Shown here: piece by piece, positions 5,581-13,278 of the stretch
Numbering within the stretch: position 1 is the first letter of the stretch
How the letters are laid out: every line of letters starts with the position of its first letter
Assembly (NCBI GenBank): GCA_030145015.1
Contig: JAQYWI010000085.1
Location: 1-22,168 of the forward strand
Length of the DNA: 22,168 nt
Origin: Desulfobacterales bacterium
GTDB lineage: Bacteria > Desulfobacterota > Desulfobacteria > Desulfobacterales > JAHEIW01
Direction of reading: 5' to 3'
Position numbers and translations under genes: made by a program
The notes under the pieces: generated by a model
The model's database searches: none
What the model was told of the DNA's origin: nothing
The model's input: only the letters and a program-made list of their open reading frames with translations

Positions 5581-7446
5581 GGATGTCTCCGTATCAAGTT
5601 TGTTCAGGCGGGTTTCGAATTCGGTGTTGCGGGTGTCGAGATCGCGGGTTAATTTTTCCAATTCTGCAAACAGCCGGTCGATTGTTTGCTGGCAGGCATG
5701 CAGGGCCTGGGAAATTTCAGTGATCCGGGATCCATCCTGATCCTGGGCGGCCTGCTGCATGGATAGATTCAGGCGGCCCAGTTCGGCTTCTTCTTTTTCC
5801 ATCTGGTTTTCCACTTTGATGATGCGCTCCTGGAGAGGCTTTACGGTGCGAGATCGCTCGGAAATAATTTCCGATCTTTGGCGTCGCAATTCCTTTTTTG
5901 TTCGCTTTGTGGAACTATCCGTATTCAGATTGCGTTGTCGATACCGGCCGGCCGTCATATTTTCATCCTGCCAGCCGCCTTTGTCCAGAAAGCGCTGATA
6001 ACTGCCGTCAAAAACCTCGATGCGGTCATTTTGAAATATGATCAGCCGCCGGGCCAGAGCGTGTAGAAACATCTCGTTATGGGTTACCATTATCACCGTG
6101 CCGTCAAAGTTGTCGATTGCCGCCAGCAGGGCATCGCTGGACTCCATGTCGAGATGATTGGTGGGTTCATCCAGCAACAGGAGATTAACCGGGGTCACCA
6201 GAAGCTTGCCCAGCATCACCCGGCTTTTTTCACCGCCGGAGAGGACGCTGATTTTCTTTAGCGCATCATCGCCCGAGAACATCATGGCCCCGCAGACGTT
6301 GCGGGCTTGCTGCAGATCGCCGTCCGGATTCGAAAAAACAATTTCATCCAGTACGCTTCGACGATCAACCAGCGTTTTGACGCTGCCCTGCTCAAAAAGG
6401 CCTTTTTTGACCGCCGGATGATAACTAATTTCGCCGGTCCGGGGTGTGATTTCACCGCTTAGCAGTTTCAACAGGGTTGATTTGCCTTTTCCGTTCGGGC
6501 CGACCACGCAGATTCGCTCCCCCGCCGCCACGGTGATGTTAAAATCGCGAATCAGGGGTAATGCCCGATCATAGGAGAAATTTAAATTCTGTACGCCGAA
6601 CACATGTTTGGCCTGAAACGGGCTGCTGTTGAAAGAAAAATCTAATATTTTCAATTTTTCAAGTTTCTGCTTTTTTTCCATTTTCTGCAGGGTTTTGGTG
6701 CGAGATTGCACCAGATTGGCCTGTCTGGCCTTGGCTCTGAAGCGCGTAATGAACTGCTGGATTTCTTTGCGCCGACGCTCATCCTTTATGCGAGTATTCT
6801 CATATACCTCTTCATCCACGGCGATTTGATCGTAGTACTTTGCGGTGTGGCCTTCAATTTTGCGCACCATGAGGCGATGAATTCCCATCGTGTGGGTAAC
6901 AATTTTGTCCATAAAACTTCGATCATGGGTGATCAGCATCACCTCATGGGGCCAGCTTTGCAGGAATTGTTCGATCCAGCGAATGGAGGTGATATCCAGG
7001 AAGTTGGTGGGCTCATCCAGCAGCAAAAGGTCCGGTTCGGAAATCAAGGCCTTGGCCAGATTCAGGCGTACCTGATATCCTCCTGAAAACGCTTTCGGAT
7101 GTCGTTGAAATTCCGTCGGGTTGAAACCGAGTCCTGCAAGGATCTTTTCAGCTTTCCAGTGATGATCTTTTTCTGTCTCAGGCAGAGCCGAAATCGCTTC
7201 GGACAAAATCGTATCGTTGCTGAATTCAAGACTCTGGCTAACGTAACCGATGCGATAGTTTTTTGGAATGATGATAGATCCCGAATCGGGATTTTCTTTG
7301 TCCAAAATCATCCGAAACAGAGTCGTTTTCCCGTGACCGTTGCGACCCACAATACCCAGTCGCTCTCTTTCATTGAGGGCAAAGTTTAGGCCTTCAAACA
7401 GGATCAGGTCGCCGTAGCTTTTGTGTAGGTTTTCTACCCGGATCAT
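5578..7446 (-). CDS. ABC-F family ATPase (ribosome-associated, YheS/Uup-like)
   Basis: A 622-residue soluble protein with two ABC domains and no membrane segments. The first domain has Walker A GRNGHGKTT (34-42), signature FSGGYQ (120-125) and Walker B LLLLDE (140-145). The second has GPNGKGKST (316-324), LSGGEK (402-407) and LLLLDE (422-427). Between them is the charged inter-domain linker with RAKARQANLVQSRTKTL (about 237-253), typical of ABC-F proteins that bind the ribosomal E site. A C-terminal coiled coil runs from about 515 to the end, as in YheS/Uup relatives. ABC-F proteins act in translation, not transport. The stop codon lies inside the terminal repeat of the adjoining 146-bp element, so the natural C-terminus may have been altered slightly. 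Subfamily is not certain. Confidence 0.92.
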   Translation of the reverse strand: MIRVENLHKSYGDLILFEGLNFALNERERLGIVGRNGHGKTTLFRMILDKENPDSGSIIIPKNYRIGYVSQSLEFSNDTILSEAISALPETEKDHHWKAEKILAGLGFNPTEFQRHPKAFSGGYQVRLNLAKALISEPDLLLLDEPTNFLDITSIRWIEQFLQSWPHEVMLITHDRSFMDKIVTHTMGIHRLMVRKIEGHTAKYYDQIAVDEEVYENTRIKDERRRKEIQQFITRFRAKARQANLVQSRTKTLQKMEKKQKLEKLKILDFSFNSSPFQAKHVFGVQNLNFSYDRALPLIRDFNITVAAGERICVVGPNGKGKSTLLKLLSGEITPRTGEISYHPAVKKGLFEQGSVKTLVDRRSVLDEIVFSNPDGDLQQARNVCGAMMFSGDDALKKISVLSGGEKSRVMLGKLLVTPVNLLLLDEPTNHLDMESSDALLAAIDNFDGTVIMVTHNEMFLHALARRLIIFQNDRIEVFDGSYQRFLDKGGWQDENMTAGRYRQRNLNTDSSTKRTKKELRRQRSEIISERSRTVKPLQERIIKVENQMEKEEAELGRLNLSMQQAAQDQDGSRITEISQALHACQQTIDRLFAELEKLTRDLDTRNTEFETRLNKLDTETS

Positions 7447-7510
7447 GACTAATAATAGATTAATTCCGCCAAAAATGAGCGGCGCAAGATGCCTCGAGTT
7501 ATTTTATATG

Positions 7511-7587
7511 GGACACAGATTTACGCAGATAAACTCAGATTTATTTTAACTTTTTTAGATCTGTGTTCACCTGTGTGTATCTGTGTC
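7511..7587. repeat. Imperfect fold-back repeat (GACACAGAT type)
   Basis: The left arm GACACAGATTTACGCAGAT (7512-7530) is an imperfect reverse complement of the right arm TGTGTGTATCTGTGTC (7572-7587), with further pairing toward the centre. Repeats with these words are scattered in many bacterial genomes, as I recall. It lies between the divergently transcribed ABC-F gene and the mla genes, upstream of the mla promoter. No function can be read from it. The remainder of 7588-7697 shows nothing recognisable. Confidence 0.6.
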
Positions 7588-7697
7588 AAATTATTTTTTT
7601 TTACATCGGTTCAAACCGCTCGATGATGGCTCAGCGGATTTAACCGACTTGGTTAACCTTTTTTGCGATGAGCGTCAATGGTCAATTATTGCATTTC

Positions 7698-7726
7698 TTG
7701 AAACCCGCCTTACATTTTGCTATGAT
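7698..7726 (+). promoter_or_regulatory. Predicted sigma-70 promoter of mlaEFD
   Basis: A -35 box TTGAAA (7698-7703), a 17-bp spacer ending in TGC, and a -10 box TATGAT (7721-7726) form a good consensus promoter with an extended -10. Start of transcription near 7733 would give a leader of about 305 nt before the mlaE ATG, containing all of the hairpin element at 7747-7999. Confidence 0.65.
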
Positions 7727-7746
7727 CAACCCGAACTTCAGGTATT

Positions 7747-7999
7747 ACCTGAATTTTGCACGAGTCGGAGGCTTTCATCTGCAAGCGGAGCCCTTTACCG
7801 TAATAAGATCAGATGCTTCATCCCGCAAAGCGGGGGCATTTAAGGCAGAGGCTATAGTGAACTATGCCTCGGCCTTAATAACGCAGCAGATGGAAGCCTC
7901 CGGCTCGCCGCGTTGTCTCCAGGGTGAAAAGTAATGAGATAAAATGATTGACATCCTTTTTAGATAATCCCAACTTCTCATTAATTTTCATGCAAGATT
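7747..7999. repeat. Hairpin-rich element, copy 2 (MITE-like, about 253 bp)
   Basis: This matches the element at 2486-2693 nearly base for base over its two outer parts. It has about 50 extra bases (about 7785-7834), including a CCCGC/GCGGG hairpin, between the left outer arm and the inner palindrome (7840-7878). The left end ACCTGAATTTTGCA is intact; at the right end only TGCAAGATT remains. The left end is preceded by TTCAGGT, making TTCAGGTATTACCTGAA (7737-7753), which resembles an abutting second tip. It lies in the predicted transcribed leader of mlaE. Confidence 0.8.
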
Positions 8000-8039
8000 G
8001 CCCTACTGCCGGAAACATTCTATCACCAGGATCTTTTTC

Positions 8040-8840
8040 ATGGAGCTGTTTGTTGCTTTTAAAAGCCCGCTGATTTCCCTCGGCCGCTATACCATCGACA
8101 CCATTAAGGACCTGGGCCGAATTGCCCTGTTTTTTTCTAAAGGCTTTTTGCTCATATTCACCCGGCCGTTGCAGTTCAACAAGATTTTACAGCAGATATA
8201 CTTTATCGGCATGAAGTCGGTTTTTGTGGTCTGCCTGACGGGAGCATTTACCGGCATGGTGCTGGGACTTCAGGGATATTACCTGCTGGTCAAGTATGGT
8301 TCCACCGGCGTTCTGGGTTCGGCAGTGGCACTGTCTCTGGTTCGCGAAATGGGACCGGTGCTTACGGCCGTGATGGTGATTGCCAGAGGCGGATCTGCCA
8401 TGGCTGCTGAAATCGGCATCATGCGCATTTCCGAGCAGATCGATGCACTTGAAACCATGGACATTGATCCCATCCGTTTCCTGGTCAGCCCCCGGATTGC
8501 CGCGGCCTTAATCAGCTTTCCGCTGCTGACCGCTCTTTTTGATGTGGTCGGAATTTTGGGTGGCTATTTGACCGGTTCGATCTTGCTGGGTGTGAATCCG
8601 GAGCTGTATTTCTCGCGGGTCGAATCCAGCGTGGCGCTGATGGATGTCGCCGGCGGGTTTATAAAGTCAATCGTATTTTCAGTGATCGTCGTATCGATTT
8701 GTTGTTTCCAGGGATATTTCACCCATACACGCACAGAATTTGGTGCCAAGGGCGTCAGCATGTCAACCACTTCTGCCGTCGTACTTGCCTGCGTGATGAT
8801 TTTAATTGCGGATTATGTGATAACCTCATTTTTTCTATAG
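8040..8840 (+). CDS. mlaE: MlaE-family lipid transport permease
   Basis: A 266-residue inner-membrane protein of the MlaE (DUF140) family, the permease of the ABC system that moves phospholipids between the inner and outer membranes. Conserved segments are GAFTGMVLGLQGYY (about 68-81), SLVREMGPVLTAVMVIARGGSAMAAEIGIMRISEQIDAL split across about 99-137, and SPRIAAALISFPLL near 150. I chose the ATG at 8040, preceded by AGGA 8 nt upstream. A longer reading from a TTG at 7998 would begin inside the hairpin element and is unlikely. mlaF and mlaD follow on the same strand, separated by repeat-filled gaps rather than the usual tight spacing. No mlaC or mlaB is seen in the window. Confidence 0.93.
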   Translation: MELFVAFKSPLISLGRYTIDTIKDLGRIALFFSKGFLLIFTRPLQFNKILQQIYFIGMKSVFVVCLTGAFTGMVLGLQGYYLLVKYGSTGVLGSAVALSLVREMGPVLTAVMVIARGGSAMAAEIGIMRISEQIDALETMDIDPIRFLVSPRIAAALISFPLLTALFDVVGILGGYLTGSILLGVNPELYFSRVESSVALMDVAGGFIKSIVFSVIVVSICCFQGYFTHTRTEFGAKGVSMSTTSAVVLACVMILIADYVITSFFL

Positions 8841-8936
8841 CCTAAAATGAGCGTTTTAAATTAAAATTTTTTTTTTTTAGAGAACAATTATTTTTGCGTT
8901 TCGCAAGTCATTTACAAAACACGGTTTTATTTTAGG
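8841..8936. repeat. 96-bp element bounded by CCTAAAAT/ATTTTAGG
   Basis: Directly after the mlaE stop codon, CCTAAAAT (8841-8848) is matched by ATTTTAGG (8929-8936). Inside are a run of 12 T (8867-8878) and a TTGCG-TTT-CGCAA hairpin (8894-8906). The structure resembles a small AT-rich MITE or an attenuator within the mla genes. No coding potential is seen. Confidence 0.45.
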
Positions 8937-8939
8937 CCT

Positions 8940-9056
8940 CTTGCTACTGGCTTCTTGCTGCTGGCCGACTCAGAGACAAGCAGCCAGTGACCAGTGACAG
9001 GAGACCAGCTGTCAGCTGCCAGAGGCCAGGCGAGGGTAGCCAGCTACCAGAAACCG
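8940..9056. repeat. CTGG/CCAG-word repeat block between mlaE and mlaF
   Basis: The block starts with CTTGCTACTGGCTTCTTGC and continues with many copies of CCAGTGACCAGTGAC, CAGCTGTCAGCTGCCAG and CCAGCTACCAG. The two halves are partly complementary. It shares its word vocabulary with 45-106 and 302-345. With the preceding element it fills the 287-bp gap mlaE-mlaF. A strong GGAGG at 9072-9076 is followed by no usable start codon. Confidence 0.55.
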
Positions 9057-9127
9057 GTAAAGAACTCGCCTGGAGGAAATAAACCATACGATTTTTGCAA
9101 CATTTTTGTAGGACATGACACTATCTT

Positions 9128-10339
9128 ATGGATCAAGTGCTTATCGAGTTAAAAAATACGGTAAAACGACTGGGCCCCAACAGGGTTCTGGACGGTGTCA
9201 ATCTAAGCATCTATCGGGGGCAGATTACCTCCATTATCGGCCAGAGCGGCGTGGGGAAAAGCGTATTGCTAAAGCATATCATTGGCCTGCTTGAGCCGGA
9301 TTCCGGCCAGGTGCTTTTTGAGGGAAAACCGCTGGCCTCGATGAAAAAGCTTGAGCGCAAAGCACTGAAACAAAAATTCAGCTATGTGTTTCAAGATACG
9401 GCTCTTTTTGATTTTTTAACCGTTTTTGAGAATATCGCTCTGCCGCTGGCCGAAAACACGATTTGCCCGGAAACGGAAATCAAGAATCGCGTTCGGGATA
9501 AGCTGCATCAGCTGGATCTGCATAAGATTGATAACCAATATCCGTCCCAGCTTTCCGGAGGGATGAAAAAACGGGTAGCCCTGGCAAGAGCTTTGGTGAC
9601 CGATCCGGAAATTGTTTTATTTGATGAGCCGACCACCGGCCTTGATCCGATTCGAAAAACTGCGGTGCACAGCATGATATCCGACTACCAAAAACGGTTG
9701 GGATTTACCAGCATCATCGTCAGTCACGAGATTCCCGATGTGTTTTTTATATCTCAGCGGGTTGCCATGATCGACGCCGGACGGATTTGCTTCGAGGGAA
9801 CCCCGGAAGAAATACAGCGGACTGCAGATCCAGTGGTGCGAAGTTTTATCCAGGGACTTGAAAGTCCGCATGACGAATTGACCGGAATTGCCTCACAGTC
9901 CCTGGGCCAGAAACGACTGGCCCGGGAAATGTTCCGACTGCAGCGTCATTCGCGACCATTTTCCATTGTACTGCTTTCCGTCGAAAATCTTGAAGACGTC
10001 GACCGGATTGCCGGTCATGTGGCCAGCCAAACCGCATTGAAAAATTTTGCCACATTTGTAAAAAATAATACTTACCTGACCGATACCTGTTTTCGTTACG
10101 ACATGAATAAGCTCATGGTGGTTTTGCCGGATACGGATGCCGATCAGGCCGATATGTTTTGCAAAAAGCTGTCCCGCAACCTGAATACGGATGCGATCTT
10201 TGACCCGTCGGAGGCTCGCAAGGGTCTGTGTTTTGCTGTTTCGGCCGGAATTGCCCAGGCACAGGAAGACAGTCGAATTGATGCGATGCTTTCGGGCGTG
10301 GAAGAACGGCAGACTATATTTTATGAATGTAGGCTATGA
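9128..10339 (+). CDS. mlaF: MlaF-like lipid transport ATPase fused to a degenerate GGDEF-like domain
   Basis: A 403-residue protein, about 150 longer than usual MlaF. Residues 1-245 are the ATPase of the MlaFEDB-type phospholipid transporter: Walker A GQSGVGKS (38-45), Q89, signature LSGGM (142-146), Walker B VLFDE (163-167), H200. Residues from about 258 to 395 read like a GGDEF (diguanylate cyclase) domain by pattern: QRHSRPFSIVLLSVENLEDV with a following GH, then CFRYDMNKLMVVLPDT (321-336), then AEKL-like CKKL and FAVSAGIA (369-376). The active-site GGDEF is replaced by YDMNK, so no cyclase activity is expected. It could sense c-di-GMP or GTP or be a dimerisation module; both are inferred. 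The ATG at 9128 follows an in-frame stop at 9116, fixing the 5' limit. Confidence 0.88.
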   Translation: MDQVLIELKNTVKRLGPNRVLDGVNLSIYRGQITSIIGQSGVGKSVLLKHIIGLLEPDSGQVLFEGKPLASMKKLERKALKQKFSYVFQDTALFDFLTVFENIALPLAENTICPETEIKNRVRDKLHQLDLHKIDNQYPSQLSGGMKKRVALARALVTDPEIVLFDEPTTGLDPIRKTAVHSMISDYQKRLGFTSIIVSHEIPDVFFISQRVAMIDAGRICFEGTPEEIQRTADPVVRSFIQGLESPHDELTGIASQSLGQKRLAREMFRLQRHSRPFSIVLLSVENLEDVDRIAGHVASQTALKNFATFVKNNTYLTDTCFRYDMNKLMVVLPDTDADQADMFCKKLSRNLNTDAIFDPSEARKGLCFAVSAGIAQAQEDSRIDAMLSGVEERQTIFYECRL

Positions 10340-10387
10340 GCAACCTGGGTGGAGCTTAAAGTGTATATATTCAAGATTCAAAGTTTT

Positions 10388-10616
10388 AGGTGTCAAGATT
10401 AAAAGGTGTCGGGTTTCAGGTGTCAGGTGTCAGAATTCAAAAAAAGGCAGATAGGATAGGAAGCTATAAAGCTGGGAATCTGTCAGGCTTGATAGCGCGA
10501 AAGTTTCCAGGTGTTCTGGCCCCCTGGCTTCCCAGCCTTCAAGCTGTACGCTATGAGTTATCAACTGCGAGCTATTTACCTGACACCTGACACCTGACAC
10601 CCGACACCTGAAACCT
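10388..10616. repeat. Fold-back repeat of CAGGTGT units between mlaF and mlaD
   Basis: The left arm (10388-10433) consists of AGGTGTC-type units, for example TTTCAGGTGTCAGGTGTCAG. The right arm (10578-10616) is the complementary array CCTGACACCTGACACC and so on. Between them a second nested pair, AGCTGGGAA and TTCCCAGC, extends the pairing. The transcript would form a long imperfect hairpin ending just before the mlaD ribosome-binding site (GGAGG at 10622-10626). It accounts for the 292-bp gap, which otherwise contains nothing recognisable. Confidence 0.7.
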
Positions 10617-10631
10617 AAATATGGAGGGAAA

Positions 10632-11078
10632 ATGAAGAAGTCTTCTGTTGAATTAGGCGTTGGTATTTTTGTTCTGATAGGAATTATTTGTGTTGGATAT
10701 CTGACGGTTCAACTGGGTAAAATGGAGTTGCTGAGTGATGATCATTACTTTCTGAACGCCAGGTTTCATTCAGTTTCAGGTTTGAAAGCCGGTGCCCAGG
10801 TAGAGATTGCAGGTGTCAAAGTCGGACAGGTCGACTCCATCACGCTGGATACCAAAGATCATGTAGCGCTGGTACGGCTAAAAATATTAAGAAATGTCGA
10901 ATTAACAGATGATGTAATTGCCTCGGTGAAGACAGCCGGACTCATCGGGGATAAATACATCAAGCTGACCCCGGGCGGATCCGACGAAATTTTAGGACCC
11001 GAAGATATAATAACCGAAACCGAGCCCGCATTGGATATTGAAGAATTGATCAGCAAATACGCTTTTGGCAATGTGTAA
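10632..11078 (+). CDS. mlaD: MlaD-like MCE-domain lipid transport protein
   Basis: A 148-residue protein with one N-terminal membrane anchor (about 9-27, GVGIFVLIGIICVGYLTV) and a periplasmic MCE domain (about 38-118). The typical segments FHSVSGLKAGAQVEIAGVKV and AGLIGDKYIKLTPGG are present. MCE proteins form a hexameric ring on the MlaE/MlaF core through which lipids pass. The length matches short MlaD proteins such as that of E. coli (about 180). GGAGG lies 5 nt before the ATG. It is the third mla gene here. MlaC-type and outer-membrane partners are not in the window. Confidence 0.92.
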   Translation: MKKSSVELGVGIFVLIGIICVGYLTVQLGKMELLSDDHYFLNARFHSVSGLKAGAQVEIAGVKVGQVDSITLDTKDHVALVRLKILRNVELTDDVIASVKTAGLIGDKYIKLTPGGSDEILGPEDIITETEPALDIEELISKYAFGNV

Positions 11079-11092
11079 AATCCGGTTTATAC

Positions 11093-11120
11093 TTGACAAA
11101 ATCGCCTTACTTAATATCTT
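11093..11120 (+). promoter_or_regulatory. Predicted promoter of the DUF1844 gene
   Basis: A perfect -35 box TTGACA (11093-11098), a 16-bp spacer and TATCTT (11115-11120) fit a sigma-70 promoter. It starts 14 bp after the mlaD stop and ends 41 bp before the gene's ribosome-binding site start region, so this gene need not depend on the mla promoter. Confidence 0.55.
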
Positions 11121-11161
11121 ATAAGCGCCCATATCGGGTAGTTCGCACAGGGAGGTCACAT

Positions 11162-11593
11162 ATGCCAGAAGAAAACGAAGAAAAAAAAGATTTTGTAGTA
11201 AAGGACCGCAGGATTTTCGCAGAAGGAAAGCTGGACGCCGAAGAAAAAGAAGAAAAAGAGAGCCCGCCGGTTGATGAGGAAAAGGCGGCGGAGACGGATG
11301 AAGTCAGCGAAGAACCGACGGCCGAAACGCAAGAACCGCCATTTCAATTCCCGGAAATCAATTTCCCAACTTTCGTGGCATCGTTGAATGCTTCGGCATT
11401 ATTGCATTTAGGGGCAATCGAAGATCCGTCCTCCGGCGAGAAGAATAAAAACCTGCCGATGGCCAAACAAACGATTGACATATTAAATATGTTGCAAGAA
11501 AAAACCAGCGGGAATTTAAGCAAAGAAGAAGAGGACATGTTGAAAAATATCCTTTATGATTTGCGAATTATGTATGTCAAAGAGAAACAGTAA
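11162..11593 (+). CDS. DUF1844 domain protein with acidic N-terminal tail
   Basis: A 143-residue soluble protein. The first 60 residues are very rich in Glu and Lys and likely disordered. The last 80 match the DUF1844 pattern: FPTFVASLNASALLHLGAIE, then NLPMAKQTIDILNML, then LSKEEEDMLKNILYDLRIMY. The function of the family is not known to me. In Desulfobacterota it often lies near housekeeping genes, as here before degP and ispE. The start at 11162 has GGAGG 6 nt upstream; a longer reading from 11093 would begin inside the predicted -35 box. The family call is good and no function is assigned. Confidence 0.82.
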   Translation: MPEENEEKKDFVVKDRRIFAEGKLDAEEKEEKESPPVDEEKAAETDEVSEEPTAETQEPPFQFPEINFPTFVASLNASALLHLGAIEDPSSGEKNKNLPMAKQTIDILNMLQEKTSGNLSKEEEDMLKNILYDLRIMYVKEKQ

Positions 11594-11748
11594 ATTCGCC
11601 CTCATTCCTCCCATCTGTAAATATTTTTCTGTCGGCAGCTTCCTACCTAAAGGTTATGTTTACTCGGATTATTATCCGTGCTTTCAAGGCGTGCTCGCAA
11701 TACCTGGTGTGGCCCGTTAGAGCAAAAATGCTAAAAAGGAATGATCCT

Positions 11749-13278
11749 ATGACTCAAATGTACCGCTTCAAAAAAAGCGTGAGGCCCAAAATCAAAATTG
11801 TGTTTTTGGGGATCCTCCTCGCACTTTTAACCAACGCTTGCGATAATTTTCCATCAGACCGGGCGAATCGCTTCAAAGATATTGCCGCCGGGATAAAATA
11901 TCTGCCTTCCCTGGTGGCCTCAGATGCTGAAGCCACAACCATGAATATTGAGATGGTGCCTGAAAGCTTCAGTTCTCTGGCTGAAATGGCAAGTCCCGCG
12001 GTTGTTAATATTCGTGCCGTCAGGACGGCTAAAGGCGCAGGGCAGGGATTTCGACATTTTCAACAAGAGCCTTTCGGAGAAGATGATCGCATGCCGGAAT
12101 TTTTTGACAAATTCTTCGGCCAAAAGCCTGACAGGAATTTCAAACAACGCAGCCTTGGGTCCGGATTTATAATAGATAAAGCGGGTTACGTGGTTACCAA
12201 CAACCATGTTATCGAAAATGCGGATGAGATTCAGGTCATCCTGAAAGACGAAAAGGTCTATGAGGCTAAAATCATCGGCCGGGATCCCAACACAGATATT
12301 GCTTTAATCAAGATCCACTCGGATGATAAATTTGCGGTCGTAAAAATTGGCGATTCCGACTCGCTTAAGGTCGGCCAGTGGGTTGTTGCGATTGGCAATC
12401 CTTTTGGTCTTGAAAATACGGTTACGGCCGGAATCGTCAGTGCCAAAGGCCGAATATTAGAGTCGGGACCTTATGATGACTTTATTCAAACCGATGCTTC
12501 CATTAATCCCGGAAACAGTGGTGGGCCGCTTCTTAATATGGATGGAGAAGTCATCGGTATTAACACCATGATTGTTGCAGGCGGCCACGGGATCGGATTT
12601 GCTATTCCCGTCAATTTGGCCAAAAATGTTGTGGCACAACTTCAAAAAAGTGGTGAGGTAACCCGGGGCTGGCTTGGTGTGAGTATACAGGATGTTCCCA
12701 AAGATCTGGCCGAGTATTTCAATATTGAGGAACACAAGGGGGCACTGGTTGCCGATGTGGTTGCCGGAGATCCTGCAGATATGGCCGGCATCCGGCCAAA
12801 AGACATCATCGTTGAAGTCAACGGCCAAAAAGTTGCAGACAGCCGGGAGTTGCTGCGCCTGGTAGCCGGTTTGAATGTAGGTGAAACAGCCTCAGTAAAG
12901 GTGCTGCGCGATGGTAACCTGAAAAATTATCAGGTCACGGTTGCCAAGCGAACTGATGCCGGGCTGACTGCAAAAAAAGCACCCGTAAAGAGCGACTCTG
13001 AGCTGGGTATCCAGGTTGCCGGCCTGTCATCGGATACCGCCCGGCGGTTTGACGTTTCCGACACGGAAGGTGTGATTCTGGTGGGAATCAAATCCGGGAG
13101 CAGAGGTGAAAATGCCGGATTGAAAGTCGGAGATGTTATTAAAGGAGTGAATCGAGAGGAAGTTAAAAATGTTGATGATTTCAAAAGAATCGTCGACGAT
13201 TTGAAGACGGGTGACGCGATTGCCATGCTGATCAAAAGACGAAATCGTGGTTTTTTTGCAGTACAGCTGGAAAAATGA
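11749..13278 (+). CDS. degP: DegP/HtrA-type periplasmic serine protease with two PDZ domains
   Basis: A 509-residue envelope protease and chaperone. The N-terminus has a basic stretch and a hydrophobic segment (about 13-30) ending in TNAC at Cys31, which may be a lipobox, though an imperfect one; otherwise it is a signal peptide or anchor. The trypsin-like domain carries the triad H153 (NNHVIEN), D183 (NTDIALIKI) and S257 (GNSGGPLL). PDZ1 begins near GWLGVSIQDV (307-316) and PDZ2 near LGIQVAGLSS (about 425). The ATG at 11749 has AAGGA 8 nt upstream; ATGs at 11656 and 11728 are in frame but poorer. The stop overlaps the ispE start by 4 bp. Protease certain; degP versus degQ/degS subtype not resolved. 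Confidence 0.92.
   Translation: MTQMYRFKKSVRPKIKIVFLGILLALLTNACDNFPSDRANRFKDIAAGIKYLPSLVASDAEATTMNIEMVPESFSSLAEMASPAVVNIRAVRTAKGAGQGFRHFQQEPFGEDDRMPEFFDKFFGQKPDRNFKQRSLGSGFIIDKAGYVVTNNHVIENADEIQVILKDEKVYEAKIIGRDPNTDIALIKIHSDDKFAVVKIGDSDSLKVGQWVVAIGNPFGLENTVTAGIVSAKGRILESGPYDDFIQTDASINPGNSGGPLLNMDGEVIGINTMIVAGGHGIGFAIPVNLAKNVVAQLQKSGEVTRGWLGVSIQDVPKDLAEYFNIEEHKGALVADVVAGDPADMAGIRPKDIIVEVNGQKVADSRELLRLVAGLNVGETASVKVLRDGNLKNYQVTVAKRTDAGLTAKKAPVKSDSELGIQVAGLSSDTARRFDVSDTEGVILVGIKSGSRGENAGLKVGDVIKGVNREEVKNVDDFKRIVDDLKTGDAIAMLIKRRNRGFFAVQLEK

Noticed and set aside
7583..7934. Open frames of 86-88 codons over the element copy 2
   Set aside because: They read through hairpin repeat DNA, differ from copy 1, and match nothing known.
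7998..8039. Longer MlaE from TTG at 7998
   Set aside because: It would start inside the repeat element with no ribosome-binding site; the ATG at 8040 has AGGA well placed.
10191..10590. Open frames crossing the end of mlaF into the CAGGTGT repeats
   Set aside because: One is a shifted frame of mlaF and the other is made of repeat units; no start signal.
10388..10616. CRISPR array
   Set aside because: Units are short, adjacent and imperfect with no spacers; the arms are inverted rather than direct repeats.
11093..11161. N-terminal extension of the DUF1844 protein from TTG at 11093
   Set aside because: The first codon lies in a consensus -35 box and the ATG at 11162 has GGAGG at the right distance.
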